Positions 1 through 8,491 of a stretch of 64,000 nucleotides of DNA are shown piece by piece. Position numbers and translations under genes: made by a program. A model generated the notes under the pieces. It saw only the letters and a list, made by a program, of their open reading frames with translations. It had not been told where the DNA came from and made no database searches. Source of the stretch: Ruminococcus sp. JC304 (GTDB taxonomy: Bacteria; Bacillota; Clostridia; Lachnospirales; Lachnospiraceae); NCBI GenBank assembly GCA_000285855.2, contig HE978651.1, positions 2,866,058 to 2,930,057 of the forward strand, read 5' to 3'. Numbering within the stretch: position 1 is the first letter of the stretch; each line of letters starts with the position of its first letter.

Positions 1-35
1 CTTAAATAAATAAGTAAATCAGACAGAACAGAGAA

Positions 36-68
36 GGGAGACGGTCTCCATACAGGAAACCGTCCCCC
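36..68 (-). terminator. Hairpin after livK-like gene
   Basis: Read on the minus strand, a 14-bp stem (36-49 with 55-68, two G-T wobbles) closes a 5-base loop, about 50 bases after the stop codon. The tail is only moderately T-rich. It may end or attenuate transcription before permease genes lying beyond the left edge. Confidence 0.6.
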
Positions 69-116
69 CGACCCCCAATGTCTTCTGATATTAATGTTAC
101 AGATTCACTGTCTGAA

Positions 117-1277
117 TTATTTCATTTCAACATACTCACCGTTTTTGATCTCGAATGCTTTTGGTTCTTTATCACATTCTCCATCTTCGGTCCATTTTGC
201 CTTACCTGTGATACCATCCAGTTCAATGTTCAGCATAGATGCTGCCATTGCTGCACTGATATCCTCGTTACTCATATCCGGTGTAATTCCTGCATCTGCT
301 GCTGCAAGCTGCATTGCATAAACAACGTCATATGCATCTGCTGCGAACTGGTTCGGCACCTCACCGTTATGGGCATCACCGTAAGCTTTTACGAAATTCT
401 GGCTCTTTTCATCTGTAGCTGTAGCAGAGAATGGTGTCAGAAGCATAACGCCTTCTGCAAGAGAAGTATCAAAGTTCTCTACATTCAGAATACCATCCAT
501 ACCATCTACACCGAAGAATTTAATATCTGTCATACCAGCTTCGGATGCCTGCTGAAGAATCAGGGCATTGTCTGAATAGTAGTTCGGAAGGAACAGAAGC
601 TCTGCGCCGCTGTCTTTGATCTTGGAAAGCTGTACAGAATAATCTGTATTGCTGTCTGTTGTATAGGCTTCATCTGCAACAACCTCAAGTCCGTCCTCAC
701 CAGCTGCTTCTACAAAAGCATCATGAACACCGGAATTATAATCTGCTGCTGAATCATAAAGAACAGCTACCTTTGTAGCAAGCTTATGTTCGGAAATAAA
801 CTGTGCAGATTTGGTTCCCTGAGCCGGATCAGTAAAGCACATACGAAATTCATTGCTTCCGGATGTGATGCTGTCCAGTGCAGTTGCGGATGGTGTGAAA
901 AGGAACGTACTCTCAGCAGCTTCTGCACCTACAGCAATACAGGAACCGGAAGTTACGGTTCCGCAAAGCATCTGCATTCCCTTGTCAAGAAGGTCATTAT
1001 ATGCATTAACTGCTTTCTCCGGATCTCCCTGGTCATCGCCTGCATCCAGAACCTCTACCTGATAACCGTTGAATCCACCGTTTGCATTGATCTCATCTAC
1101 TGCAATCTTGGTAGCATTATATACGTTTGTACCATACTGTGCATAATCACCTGTCATAGGTCCGATTACACCGATTTTGAATGTCTCGTCCTCTGCAAAT
1201 ACAGATACCGGAGCCATTGTTGCCATGACCATTGCTGCAGCTGCAGTAAGGCTTACTGCTTTTTTCCAGTTTTTCAT
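117..1277 (-). CDS. livK: Branched-chain amino acid ABC transporter substrate-binding protein
   Basis: Extracellular solute receptor of the Liv (type I, Leu/Ile/Val-binding) family, 386 aa, the usual length. A signal peptide covers about residues 1-28, ending VFA before EDE. The mature protein opens with the typical FKIGVIGPMTGDYAQYG strand and loop and continues through the two-lobe fold to about residue 380. The start at 1277 follows AGGAGG at the right distance; an in-frame ATG at 1397 lies inside the leader hairpin and is rejected. There is no lipobox cysteine, although most Gram-positive ABC receptors are lipoproteins, so how it stays at the cell surface is unclear. Partner permease and ATPase genes are not in the window and may lie to the left. 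The family call is firm; the exact ligand (Leu, Ile, Val or another amide or amino acid) is not readable. Confidence 0.88.
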   Translation of the reverse strand: MKNWKKAVSLTAAAAMVMATMAPVSVFAEDETFKIGVIGPMTGDYAQYGTNVYNATKIAVDEINANGGFNGYQVEVLDAGDDQGDPEKAVNAYNDLLDKGMQMLCGTVTSGSCIAVGAEAAESTFLFTPSATALDSITSGSNEFRMCFTDPAQGTKSAQFISEHKLATKVAVLYDSAADYNSGVHDAFVEAAGEDGLEVVADEAYTTDSNTDYSVQLSKIKDSGAELLFLPNYYSDNALILQQASEAGMTDIKFFGVDGMDGILNVENFDTSLAEGVMLLTPFSATATDEKSQNFVKAYGDAHNGEVPNQFAADAYDVVYAMQLAAADAGITPDMSNEDISAAMAASMLNIELDGITGKAKWTEDGECDKEPKAFEIKNGEYVEMK

Positions 1278-1351
1278 AATAATTCCTCCTTGATCATCTC
1301 TGTCAGGGGTCTGCCGGACATCTTTACCCTCTTTACTAATGGCATATAAGC

Positions 1352-1382
1352 AAAAAGCCAGCCGGTGTGCTCCAGCCGGCTT
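1352..1382 (-). promoter_or_regulatory. Leader hairpin (possible attenuator) of livK
   Basis: On the minus strand an 11-bp G/C-rich stem (1355-1365 with 1372-1382, two wobbles) is followed at once by TTTTT. It lies between the livK promoter and its ribosome binding site, so it is placed to stop transcription early. The sensing signal, if any, is not visible. Confidence 0.45.
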
Positions 1383-1416
1383 TGGCTTCCCTGACATCCT
1401 TATTTATAATGTATGA

Positions 1417-1445
1417 ATTATAACATCTTCTCTTTCCCTGCGCAA
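1417..1445 (-). promoter_or_regulatory. Sigma-A type promoter for livK
   Basis: Minus strand: -35 TTGCGC (1440-1445), 17-bp spacer, -10 TATAAT (1417-1422). The -35 is weak and the -10 perfect. The leader to the livK start is about 130 bases. Confidence 0.5.
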
Positions 1446-1566
1446 GAGTAAATTGTTAAATTCCAATATTTTTTCCGCCATATAGGGACATTTGACCGCC
1501 CGGGGCAATATTTCAGCACCTGTTTTTGTTGCATTTTTACCATTTTTTATATCCTATCACATAAAA

Positions 1567-1611
1567 AAAGATATATGGAAAGACACATCCTGTGTTTCTC
1601 CATATATCTTT
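1567..1611 (-). terminator. Rho-independent terminator after rplT
   Basis: Long stem built on GATATATGGA paired with TCCATATATC around a T/C-rich loop, followed on the minus strand by seven T. It ends the infC-rpmI-rplT operon. The rest of the gap up to 1643 shows nothing else. Confidence 0.85.
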
Positions 1612-1643
1612 AATTACTACATAATTTTATTGTAAACTGAAAA

Positions 1644-2000
1644 TTAAGCGATTGCTTTCTTAGCGATCTCAGCAAGTGCTGCAAATCCCTCTGCATCATT
1701 TACTGCAAGCTCTGCAAGCATCTTTCTGTTGATATCTACATTAGCAACTTTCAGACCATGCATCATTTTGCTGTAGGATAAACCGTTCATTCTTGCAGCT
1801 GCATTGATACGAGCGATCCAGAGCTGTCTGAACTGACGTTTTTTCTGCTTTCTTCCTGCATAAGAGCTTGTAAGGGCTCTCATTACAGACTGTTTTGCTA
1901 CTCTATACTGTTTGGAGCGGGCTCCTCTGTAACCTTTAGCCAGCTTTAATGTACGATTATGTCTTTTCTTTGCGTTTAATCCGCCTTTAATTCTTGCCAT
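1644..2000 (-). CDS. rplT: 50S ribosomal protein L20
   Basis: Large-subunit protein that binds 23S rRNA early in assembly. In Firmicutes it also represses its own operon through the leader mRNA. The 118 aa match the family length exactly; the N-terminus [19 protein letters not shown] and the very basic first 60 residues are diagnostic. It is the last gene of infC-rpmI-rplT, 39 bases after rpmI, with its own AGGAGG site, and is followed by a strong terminator. Confidence 0.98.
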   Translation of the reverse strand: MARIKGGLNAKKRHNRTLKLAKGYRGARSKQYRVAKQSVMRALTSSYAGRKQKKRQFRQLWIARINAAARMNGLSYSKMMHGLKVANVDINRKMLAELAVNDAEGFAALAEIAKKAIA

Positions 2001-2039
2001 TTCTCAAATTTCCTCCTGTTCGTCTTCTTCTATTAGATC

Positions 2040-2237
2040 TTATAAATATGGTAATGCTTTCTTCATGCTCTTAACATTAGTAGAATCAACAACAGTAGAT
2101 TTTCTTAAATTTCTCTTTCTCTTCTGAGATTTCTTTGTTAAGATATGGCTCTTATAAGCTTTATTTCTTACTAACTTTCCTGTACCTGTTTTTTTGAAAC
2201 GCTTTGCTGCTGCTCTACAAGTTTTAATTTTTGGCAT
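2040..2237 (-). CDS. rpmI: 50S ribosomal protein L35
   Basis: Small basic protein of the large ribosomal subunit. The 65 aa are the standard length, with the family N-terminus [20 protein letters not shown] and a conserved C-terminal KKALPYL. It sits between infC and rplT as in nearly all Firmicutes. The start follows a clear AGGAGG site. Nothing unusual is seen. Confidence 0.98.
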   Translation of the reverse strand: MPKIKTCRAAAKRFKKTGTGKLVRNKAYKSHILTKKSQKRKRNLRKSTVVDSTNVKSMKKALPYL

Positions 2238-2272
2238 TGTAATTTCCTCCTTAATCTGTATCTCTATTATAT

Positions 2273-2779
2273 TTAACGCTTTTCCGTTAAAAACATAGTC
2301 ATGCTTCTGCCTTCAACCTTAGGTGCCTTTTCCACTGTTGCCACATCAGCAAGAAGTTCAGCAAAATCATCCAGCACATGTCTGCTGTTTGCCATATGTG
2401 CCATCTCTCTTCCGCGGAAACGTAAGGTTACTTTTACTCTGTCACCCTTGGAAAGAAACTTTCTGGCGGCGTTGACTTTCGTATTAAGGTCATTGGTATC
2501 AATGTTCGGTGAAAGTCGCACTTCTTTGACATCGATGGTCTTCTGCTTTTTCTTTGCTTCCTTCTCTTTTCTCGCAAGCTCATAACGATATTTACCATAA
2601 TCAATGATCTTGCATACCGGTGGTTTTGCCTGAGGGGCAATTTTTACCAGGTCAAGTCCTGCTGCCTGGGCTTTAAACATCGCTTCCTTAGCGGACATGA
2701 TGCCAAGCTGTTCTCCGTCCGATCCGATCAAGCGTACCTCTTTGTCTCTGATCTGTTCATTAATCATTAAATTGCTAAT
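2273..2779 (-). CDS. infC: Translation initiation factor IF-3 (AUU start)
   Basis: IF-3 binds the 30S subunit, prevents 50S joining and proofreads initiator tRNA and start codon. With the start chosen here it has 168 aa, the family length: an N-terminal domain ([15 protein letters not shown]), a lysine-rich linker and a C-terminal domain with VKEVRLSP. An upstream ATG in the same frame (2839) has no ribosome binding site and would add 20 unrelated residues. GGAGGT at 2788-2793 lies 8 bases before an ATT codon (2777-2779), which is therefore the likely start; the ATG at 2765-2767 would be too far away. AUU starts in infC are well known and let IF-3 repress its own translation. Confidence 0.93.
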   Translation of the reverse strand: MSNLMINEQIRDKEVRLIGSDGEQLGIMSAKEAMFKAQAAGLDLVKIAPQAKPPVCKIIDYGKYRYELARKEKEAKKKQKTIDVKEVRLSPNIDTNDLNTKVNAARKFLSKGDRVKVTLRFRGREMAHMANSRHVLDDFAELLADVATVEKAPKVEGRSMTMFLTEKR

Positions 2780-2990
2780 TGTAGTGCACCTCCATACCTT
2801 AGATAGACTTTCATAACTTCTCGTCGCCCTCATTGTCATCTACGCAGAAAAAAAGCGTGGACAAAATCCACACTCTGTTATCACACCCACTGACAGAATC
2901 TGCCCCTGGTCACTGTGTAATATAAACCCAAGCCGCAATCATAATACGCTGAGGTGAGAGTGGAACTCTGCTTTGTTTTCTTACGTACTC
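2780..2990 (-). promoter_or_regulatory. infC operon leader (L20-leader-like attenuation region)
   Basis: About 210 bases of untranslated leader run from the promoter to the AUU codon and contain an intrinsic terminator (2848-2873) ahead of the gene. Ribosomal protein L20 is known to attenuate infC-rpmI-rplT in Firmicutes through such a leader. I infer the same here from position and terminator, not from a covariance match. Confidence 0.6.
2848..2873 (-). terminator. Attenuator terminator inside infC leader
   Basis: Minus-strand stem GTGTGGA with TCCACGC (2867-2873 with 2855-2861, one wobble), directly followed by seven T (2848-2854). It lies 69 bases before the infC start. Confidence 0.75.
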
Positions 2991-2994
2991 ATAT

Positions 2995-3023
2995 AAATTA
3001 TCACGTTTCACCCCGTAAGTCAA
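2995..3023 (-). promoter_or_regulatory. Promoter of infC-rpmI-rplT
   Basis: Minus strand: -35 TTGACT (3018-3023), 17-bp spacer, -10 TAATTT (2995-3000); an alternative -10 GATAAT would give 15 bp. This is the only good sigma-A promoter upstream of the leader. Confidence 0.6.
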
Positions 3024-3160
3024 GTACTTTTTTGTTTTTCCGAATATTTTTCTGTATACATATTTTTATTTTTTCCGGGCATCCTTATTCTGTAGAAGGT
3101 CAAGAGCAGAAATCTGTTCTGGCCCAATAATAATACCAACCAAAGGAGGATATCAAAATT

Positions 3161-3481
3161 ATGACTATTCTGAAATGTTCAGCAGCAAACTGTATTTACA
3201 ACAAGGACCAGCTCTGTTCCAGAGGTAATATTGACATCAATGGTAAAAATGCAGCTTCCCCCAATGAAACCAACTGCGACAGTTTCCAGGAACGTTCCGG
3301 CAGTTCTGTGACTGACCGCTACAGCTGCGGCTGTGGCTGTGAGAAAATTCAGATTGACTGTCAGGCCCACAATTGCACCTATAACAGTGACTGTAAATGT
3401 ACAGCCTCTTCTATTCAGGTAGAGGGTTCCGGTGCCCACAGCTCTGCTGATACAAAATGCAGCACTTTCCAGTACCTCTGA
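3161..3481 (+). CDS. DUF1540 cysteine-rich protein, two repeats
   Basis: A 106-aa cysteine-rich protein with two copies of the DUF1540 unit, C-x4-C-x5-8-C and a distal C. One copy spans about residues 6-40 (CSAANCIYNKDQLCSRG) and the other about 67-103 (CQAHNCTYNSDCKC), joined by a short CGCGC segment. The spacing suggests metal binding, probably zinc, but the function of DUF1540 is unknown. The start follows AAAGGAGGA. It is transcribed alone on the plus strand, between infC and ftsZ, which both run on the minus strand. There is no signal peptide or membrane segment, so it is probably cytosolic. Confidence 0.85.
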   Translation: MTILKCSAANCIYNKDQLCSRGNIDINGKNAASPNETNCDSFQERSGSSVTDRYSCGCGCEKIQIDCQAHNCTYNSDCKCTASSIQVEGSGAHSSADTKCSTFQYL

Positions 3482-3501
3482 TTTTTTCCGAAAAAATACA
3501 A

Positions 3502-3529
3502 AAAGGCATGTCCCATCAGACATGCCTTT
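3502..3529. terminator. Bidirectional terminator between DUF1540 gene and ftsZ
   Basis: AAAGGCATGTC (3502-3512) pairs with GACATGCCTTT (3519-3529), with A-runs and T-runs on the two sides. It serves the converging DUF1540 gene and ftsZ. Confidence 0.8.
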
Positions 3530-3544
3530 GCATTTCTCATATGA

Positions 3545-4738
3545 TTATCTGTTTTTCAGGAAATCCGGAATCTGAATATCCTTTTTCTGAACTGTGCTGG
3601 AAGGTGTCTTCGTTGTTCCGAATGGTGTTGCATTCATAGTCGGAAGACTGAAGCTCGGCATATTCAGAGTAGGTGCAGCAGTTGTTGAAGCAGCTGTACT
3701 GCTAGCTCCTAATGGCTGGGAAGAAGGTCTTCTTGCACCAAAGGAAGAAGCTGTGTTTCTTTTTCCGAAAGGGGCTGCCTGAAGATTCTCATCATTCAGA
3801 CCTGTGGCAATTACTGTAATTCTGCAGTAATCAGCAACAGTATCATCATACATAGCACCAAAGATAATATTTGCGTCCTCTCCGGTAAGCTCCTGTACAT
3901 AGCTTGCTGCATCATTTGCATCCATAAGAGAGATGTCTCCGGAGATATTAATGATTACATGAGTAGCACCCTTGATGGTAGTTTCCAGAAGAGGTGAGGA
4001 TACAGCCTGCTGAACAGCCTCCATAGCCTTGTCATCTCCTCTTGACTCACCGATACCGATGTGGGCAATTCCCTTATCTGTCATAACTGTCTGAACATCA
4101 GCAAAGTCAAGGTTGATCAGTGCCGGCAGGTTGATCAGGTCTGTAATACCCTGTACTGCCTGCTGAAGAACCTCATCAGCCTTCTTCAGAGCCTCCGGCA
4201 TGGTTGTCCGGCGGTCTACAACTTCCAGTAATTTATCGTTTGGAATAACGATCAGTGTGTCAACTGCTTTCTTCAGATTCTCAATACCTGCAAGGGCATT
4301 ATTCATACGTGTTCTTGCCTCAAAACGGAAAGGCTTGGTAACTACGCCGACTGTCAGGATACCCATTTCCTTCGCTGCAGCAGCGATTACAGGTGCAGCA
4401 CCTGTTCCGGTTCCGCCACCCATACCACAGGTAACGAACACCATGTCTGCGCCCTCCATTAACTGTTTCACTTCTTCAATGCTCTCTTCTGCAGCTTTCT
4501 GCCCAACCTCAGGCTGTGCTCCTGCACCAAGTCCCTTAGTTATCTTTTCGCCAATCTGAAGTACAGTCGGAGCTTTGCAGAGAGTTAAAGCCTGTTTATC
4601 AGTATTTACACCTACAAACTCTACTCCCCCGATGGATTCCTCCACCATTCTGTTTACTGCATTATTTCCGGCTCCACCTACGCCAATTACAATAATCTTT
4701 GCAGATGATTCAGCCTCATTTGACATAATCTCTAACAA
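3545..4738 (-). CDS. ftsZ: Cell division GTPase FtsZ
   Basis: Tubulin-like GTPase that forms the division ring at midcell. It has 397 aa: N-terminal nucleotide-binding half ([13 protein letters not shown] near 19-31; tubulin signature GGGTGTG at 107-113), a C-terminal half to about 325, a Ser/Thr/Ala-rich linker (about 330-380), and the conserved tail [13 protein letters not shown] that binds partner proteins. The start is TTG at 4736-4738, 7 bases after AGGAGG; the nearest ATG (codon 5) is too far from that site. It has its own promoter, 186 bases after ftsQ. No ftsA lies between ftsQ and ftsZ, unlike many dcw clusters. Confidence 0.98.
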   Translation of the reverse strand: MLEIMSNEAESSAKIIVIGVGGAGNNAVNRMVEESIGGVEFVGVNTDKQALTLCKAPTVLQIGEKITKGLGAGAQPEVGQKAAEESIEEVKQLMEGADMVFVTCGMGGGTGTGAAPVIAAAAKEMGILTVGVVTKPFRFEARTRMNNALAGIENLKKAVDTLIVIPNDKLLEVVDRRTTMPEALKKADEVLQQAVQGITDLINLPALINLDFADVQTVMTDKGIAHIGIGESRGDDKAMEAVQQAVSSPLLETTIKGATHVIINISGDISLMDANDAASYVQELTGEDANIIFGAMYDDTVADYCRITVIATGLNDENLQAAPFGKRNTASSFGARRPSSQPLGASSTAASTTAAPTLNMPSFSLPTMNATPFGTTKTPSSTVQKKDIQIPDFLKNR

Positions 4739-4806
4739 TGTACTTCCTCCTTTATTTCTATCTGATATCCTTCTCAGTAATTTATGTCATAGCTACATAT
4801 AGATAT

Positions 4807-4835
4807 ATCATATATTTTTTTCGGAAATTAATCAA
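4807..4835 (-). promoter_or_regulatory. Promoter of ftsZ
   Basis: Minus strand: -35 TTGATT (4830-4835), 17-bp spacer, -10 TATGAT (4807-4812). It gives ftsZ expression independent of the dcw operon. Confidence 0.6.
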
Positions 4836-4924
4836 CCATTAATTTCGTTTTTTTCTACTTTTTTTCGGGAAACTTCTCTCTTTTATGCTGCGGGAGCCTG
4901 TTTTTCCGGGTTTACAGGAGACTC

Positions 4925-6049
4925 TCAATACTCACTGTCATAGCTGTCATTGTACCCACTGTCATAATCGCCGCTGTAATCTTCATTATCTTCATCGTAA
5001 TCTCCGCTGTCATCCCCGTTATAATCGCTTTCATTTTCACTCTGTCTTTCTTCCCCTGAACTTTCCTCATCTGCGGAAGTGCCATCAGATTCGTTTTCCT
5101 GAGCATCCAGTGACTCCTGGGTTGGCTTTGGTCCTACATAATTGCCATCGGCATCATATTCGCCTTCTCCTGTATAATCTCCCTCTTCGTCATATCCACC
5201 GTTCCAGTTTTCTATGGCTTCATCCAGGGCAGTCTGGGGTCTGACACCCACATAATTACCATTTTCATCATATTCACCGTCCCCGGTATAATTTCCCTGC
5301 TCATCATATCCGCCATTCCAGTTTTCTGCTGTCACAGGCTCCTTCTCTTCCTCAAAGGTATTGGTATCTGTAGAAACGCTTTCCATATGAAGGATTCCCT
5401 TCTTACCTGTAAGCTTAGGCAGAATCGCGATCACCCGGTTCATCTTTTCCTCCAGATTTTCATCCTTTCCCAGCTGTACTGTAATATCACCATAGATCAG
5501 ACTGATGGAATAACTACTGTCAAACTGAATATGATCCGGTATCATTTCGTTTTTCTGGAAAATAGTGGACAGCGCAACTGCTGTATTCAATACAGAATCC
5601 CCCTTGATATCCAGTTTCTCATCCATGACAACACTGTTTACCTGAATTCCGTCAAAATAAGGTACAGACTCATCCCTGATTTTGGAGCCCTCCACAAAAA
5701 TACCATTTCTGTCAAAAAAAACATAACTATCCAGATAATAAATACACCCCACAGGCTTTTTTTCTTTCACACTGATACAAATGGTATTCCGGTTAATCTG
5801 GGTCACCTTGAATGCATCTACAAAAGCAACATCATCTGTATCTGTTGTGCTGTATATCATCGGTGCAAGCACAGAGTTAGAGGCCAGCGGTCCTCGCAGC
5901 ACCATCTTTTTTACTTCTTCATCTGAATAATGAGTGGTTCCTCTGACCTGCACAGAATCTACTTTATAATAAGTAAAGAAAACAACTGCTGCTGCCAGGA
6001 GACCCAGGCCAACAATATATGCTGTTATTTTTTTTGTTTTTTTATTCAT
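4925..6049 (-). CDS. ftsQ: Cell division protein FtsQ/DivIB with repeat-bearing acidic tail
   Basis: Bitopic divisome protein linking FtsL and FtsB-type partners to septal wall synthesis. It has 374 aa: a short cytoplasmic N-terminus, a membrane segment about 8-27, a POTRA domain beginning VDSVQVRGTTHYS (30-42), and a beta domain to about 225. The rest is an unusual tail: two 31-residue copies (242-272 and 280-310, 38-residue period) built on ENWNGGYDEEG and DENGNYVG, then about 55 strongly acidic residues rich in D, S, Y and G. Typical DivIB is about 260 aa, so the tail is an addition exposed outside the membrane. The gene overlaps the end of murA by 8 bases, so the two are translationally coupled. 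Confidence 0.88.
   Translation of the reverse strand: MNKKTKKITAYIVGLGLLAAAVVFFTYYKVDSVQVRGTTHYSDEEVKKMVLRGPLASNSVLAPMIYSTTDTDDVAFVDAFKVTQINRNTICISVKEKKPVGCIYYLDSYVFFDRNGIFVEGSKIRDESVPYFDGIQVNSVVMDEKLDIKGDSVLNTAVALSTIFQKNEMIPDHIQFDSSYSISLIYGDITVQLGKDENLEEKMNRVIAILPKLTGKKGILHMESVSTDTNTFEEEKEPVTAENWNGGYDEQGNYTGDGEYDENGNYVGVRPQTALDEAIENWNGGYDEEGDYTGEGEYDADGNYVGPKPTQESLDAQENESDGTSADEESSGEERQSENESDYNGDDSGDYDEDNEDYSGDYDSGYNDSYDSEY
5120..5326 (-). repeat. Two tandem 31-residue repeats coded in ftsQ tail
   Basis: Codons 242-272 and 280-310 of ftsQ encode near-identical units; about 24 of 31 residues agree by eye. The copies are separated by a 7-residue spacer. Confidence 0.8.
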
Positions 6050-7316
6050 ATTCCTTCTTTCTGGTACCGGACTGCCATATCCTGCAGCCCAAAGCTTTCA
6101 GATCTTCACAGATATGTTCATATCCCCGTCCGATCAGCTCAGCACCACGGATACAGGTCTCTCCTTCTGCCATCAGTGCGGCCAGTACAAGTGCTGCCCC
6201 GCCTCTCAGATCTCCTGCTTCCACTTCTGTTCCTCTCAGCGGAAATCCTCCGGTGATCCTGGCCCGGTTTCCTGTGATCTCAATATGTGCACCCATTTTT
6301 CTCATCTGACAGGCGCTACCGAATCTGTCCTCAAAAATCTGCTCCTGTATGACACTCTCCCCAGGATTTCCTGTGAGAACAGCCATAAGCGGTGCCTGCA
6401 GATCTGTGGGAAATCCGGGATAGATTTCTGTCTGCACAAGTGGCACAGGACGACACGCCTCTCTTCCATTGATTTTTAGTGTACCACTTTTCCCGTAATA
6501 TTGTCCACCTATTTTCTGATATACTTCCAGGAAAGCCTTCATTTCCTCCACTGGTACACGCGAAAGAGTGATCTCACTTCTTGCTGCCGCTGCCGCACAG
6601 ATATAGGTTCCCGCTACGATTCTGTCCGGCGGTATCACAAAATTCCCGGATTCTAACCTGCTTACCCCACATATTCGGATCTGTTTTGTTCCCTCTCCCT
6701 TTATATTTGCACCCATGGATTTCAGGAAACGACAAAGCCAGACTACCTCCGGTTCTCTGGCACAATTTTCCAGAACAGTTTCTCCCTCAGCCAGAACAGA
6801 AGCCATCACCGCCTGTTGTGTAGCCCCTACACTTACTCTGGGAAAGCAGATGTACCCACCTGTGAATCCGGTACATTTCCCCTTTAGGCCGGATTTTTCT
6901 TCCCGGATGACAGCTCCCAGCTTCTTTAATACCATCAGATGAATATCTATAGGTCTTTTTCCGATGACGCAGCCTCCCGGGTATCCCATTCTGCAGCTGT
7001 GGTTTCGTGCCAGTATTGCTGACAGGAGAATAACGGAAGAACGCATTCTTCTGGTAAATTCCCCTGGTATCTCTGTTTTGTCCGCATTGGTACAATCCAG
7101 ATACAAGTCATGATCCTCCCACCAGGTAACAGCACCCAGATTTTTCAGTATCTCTTCCATGCAGAATACATCCGAAATCTTTGGACATTTTTTCAGTATA
7201 CTGAGTCCCCTGTGCATCAGTGCTGCAGCCATCATAGGCAGTGCTGCATTTTTGGATCCCTGTATGGAAATATTTCCTGCCAGTGACTTTCCACCTACCA
7301 CATGTATTTCCGTCAA
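6042..7316 (-). CDS. murA: UDP-N-acetylglucosamine 1-carboxyvinyltransferase
   Basis: First committed enzyme of peptidoglycan synthesis: transfers enolpyruvate from PEP to UDP-GlcNAc in the cytosol. It is about 424 aa, normal length, with the two-domain EPSP-synthase-like fold. It keeps the substrate-binding GSKNAALP loop near residue 20 and the catalytic loop GGCVIGKRPIDIH, with the fosfomycin-target cysteine near residue 116. The start is uncertain: GTG at 7325 overlaps the AGGGGTG ribosome binding site, while TTG at 7316 is 6 bases after it and is preferred. It sits where murG is usually found, between ftsW and ftsQ. Confidence 0.94.
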   Translation of the reverse strand: MTEIHVVGGKSLAGNISIQGSKNAALPMMAAALMHRGLSILKKCPKISDVFCMEEILKNLGAVTWWEDHDLYLDCTNADKTEIPGEFTRRMRSSVILLSAILARNHSCRMGYPGGCVIGKRPIDIHLMVLKKLGAVIREEKSGLKGKCTGFTGGYICFPRVSVGATQQAVMASVLAEGETVLENCAREPEVVWLCRFLKSMGANIKGEGTKQIRICGVSRLESGNFVIPPDRIVAGTYICAAAAARSEITLSRVPVEEMKAFLEVYQKIGGQYYGKSGTLKINGREACRPVPLVQTEIYPGFPTDLQAPLMAVLTGNPGESVIQEQIFEDRFGSACQMRKMGAHIEITGNRARITGGFPLRGTEVEAGDLRGGAALVLAALMAEGETCIRGAELIGRGYEHICEDLKALGCRIWQSGTRKKEYE

Positions 7317-7339
7317 ATTTTTCACCCCTAAAGGGCCTC

Positions 7340-8455
7340 TTACTTCCTATTATATGTATAAACTCCTTTTCTGTGACTGCTCACTCCCAGTGCCAGCCCC
7401 ATCTCACCCAGGAGAAAAACCACAGAGGTGCCTCCATAACTGACAAAGGGCAACGTTATTCCCGTGTTTGGTATGGTATTGGTGACTACCGCTATATTCA
7501 AAATCACCTGCATAGCCAGATGCCCCATAATCCCTCCGCAGAGCAAAGCACCCTGAAGATCCGGGGCATGCATAATACTCACACAAAGTCTCCACAGAAG
7601 CAATACAAACAAGAGAATCAGTACTATGCCTCCCACAAGCCCCAGTTCCTCACAGATCACAGAAAATATCATATCGTTTTGGGCTTCCGGGACAAATCCC
7701 AGCTTTTGCAGACTGTTTCCCAGCCCTCTTCCAAAGATTCCCCCACTGCCAATAGCATATAAACCCTGGATTGTCTGAAATCCCTTTTCATACTTTTCCG
7801 GATTTTGCCAGATTGCCAGACGTTCCAGACGATAGCTCTCTGCAGCCAGAAAGATAATTGCAAAGCCGATTCCCAGTACTCCCACTCCTATAAAAGGCAG
7901 ATATCTGGAATTTGAAACAAAAATCAGTGCCACACCAATTCCCAGAATAATAAGGGCAGTACTCAGATTGTTGGATCCCACAATCCCTACAATAGGGAGC
8001 AGTGTAAGCATGGTTCTGAACATAAACCACAGACTGTCTGTTTTCTTTTTCCATCTGTCTATCTGCCAGGTCAAAAAAAGAATAACTGCTACCTTTGCAA
8101 ACTCTGAAGGCTGAAAGGATAAGGGGCCCAGATTCAGCCATCTTCTGGAACCGTTGATCTCCTGTCCCACAAAAAGAACCGCAATGGACAACACGACAGA
8201 AACCAGATATGCCACCGGAGCCAGCTTTACAAAAAAATGATAGTCCAGGTTCATGATCAGATACATGATCCCCAGTCCCAGAGCTGCTGCAAACAACTGT
8301 TTTTTAAAATAATAGGCAGAGTCGCCGAAGCGCACTCTGCCGTTATATTCACTGGCAGAAAGCAGCATTGCAAGACCAAACACAGTCAGCACTACCACCA
8401 GCACCAGCATTACAATATCTGTTTTTTCAAAATCTGTCCGTCTCTCTGACACCAT
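7340..8455 (-). CDS. ftsW: Septal peptidoglycan polymerase FtsW (SEDS family)
   Basis: Multi-pass SEDS glycosyltransferase that polymerises lipid II with its partner class B PBP. It has 371 aa and about ten membrane segments. SEDS motifs are visible: INGSRRWLNLGPLSFQPSE with the conserved loop after it, and the C-terminal GITLPFVSYGGTS. ATG at 8455 is 6 bases after GAGGAG and is preferred to an overlapping GTG at 8458. Its place between murD and murA in the dcw operon supports FtsW; SpoVE, the sporulation paralogue, cannot be ruled out from sequence alone. Confidence 0.93.
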   Translation of the reverse strand: MVSERRTDFEKTDIVMLVLVVVLTVFGLAMLLSASEYNGRVRFGDSAYYFKKQLFAAALGLGIMYLIMNLDYHFFVKLAPVAYLVSVVLSIAVLFVGQEINGSRRWLNLGPLSFQPSEFAKVAVILFLTWQIDRWKKKTDSLWFMFRTMLTLLPIVGIVGSNNLSTALIILGIGVALIFVSNSRYLPFIGVGVLGIGFAIIFLAAESYRLERLAIWQNPEKYEKGFQTIQGLYAIGSGGIFGRGLGNSLQKLGFVPEAQNDMIFSVICEELGLVGGIVLILLFVLLLWRLCVSIMHAPDLQGALLCGGIMGHLAMQVILNIAVVTNTIPNTGITLPFVSYGGTSVVFLLGEMGLALGVSSHRKGVYTYNRK

Positions 8456-8491
8456 CACAGTCTCCTCAAGAGGGCCTTATCTAATCATATT

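Noticed and set aside
1278-1397. 40-residue N-terminal extension of the livK-like protein
   Set aside because: It runs through the leader hairpin, lacks a good ribosome binding site, and would hide the signal peptide; AGGAGG marks the start at 1277.
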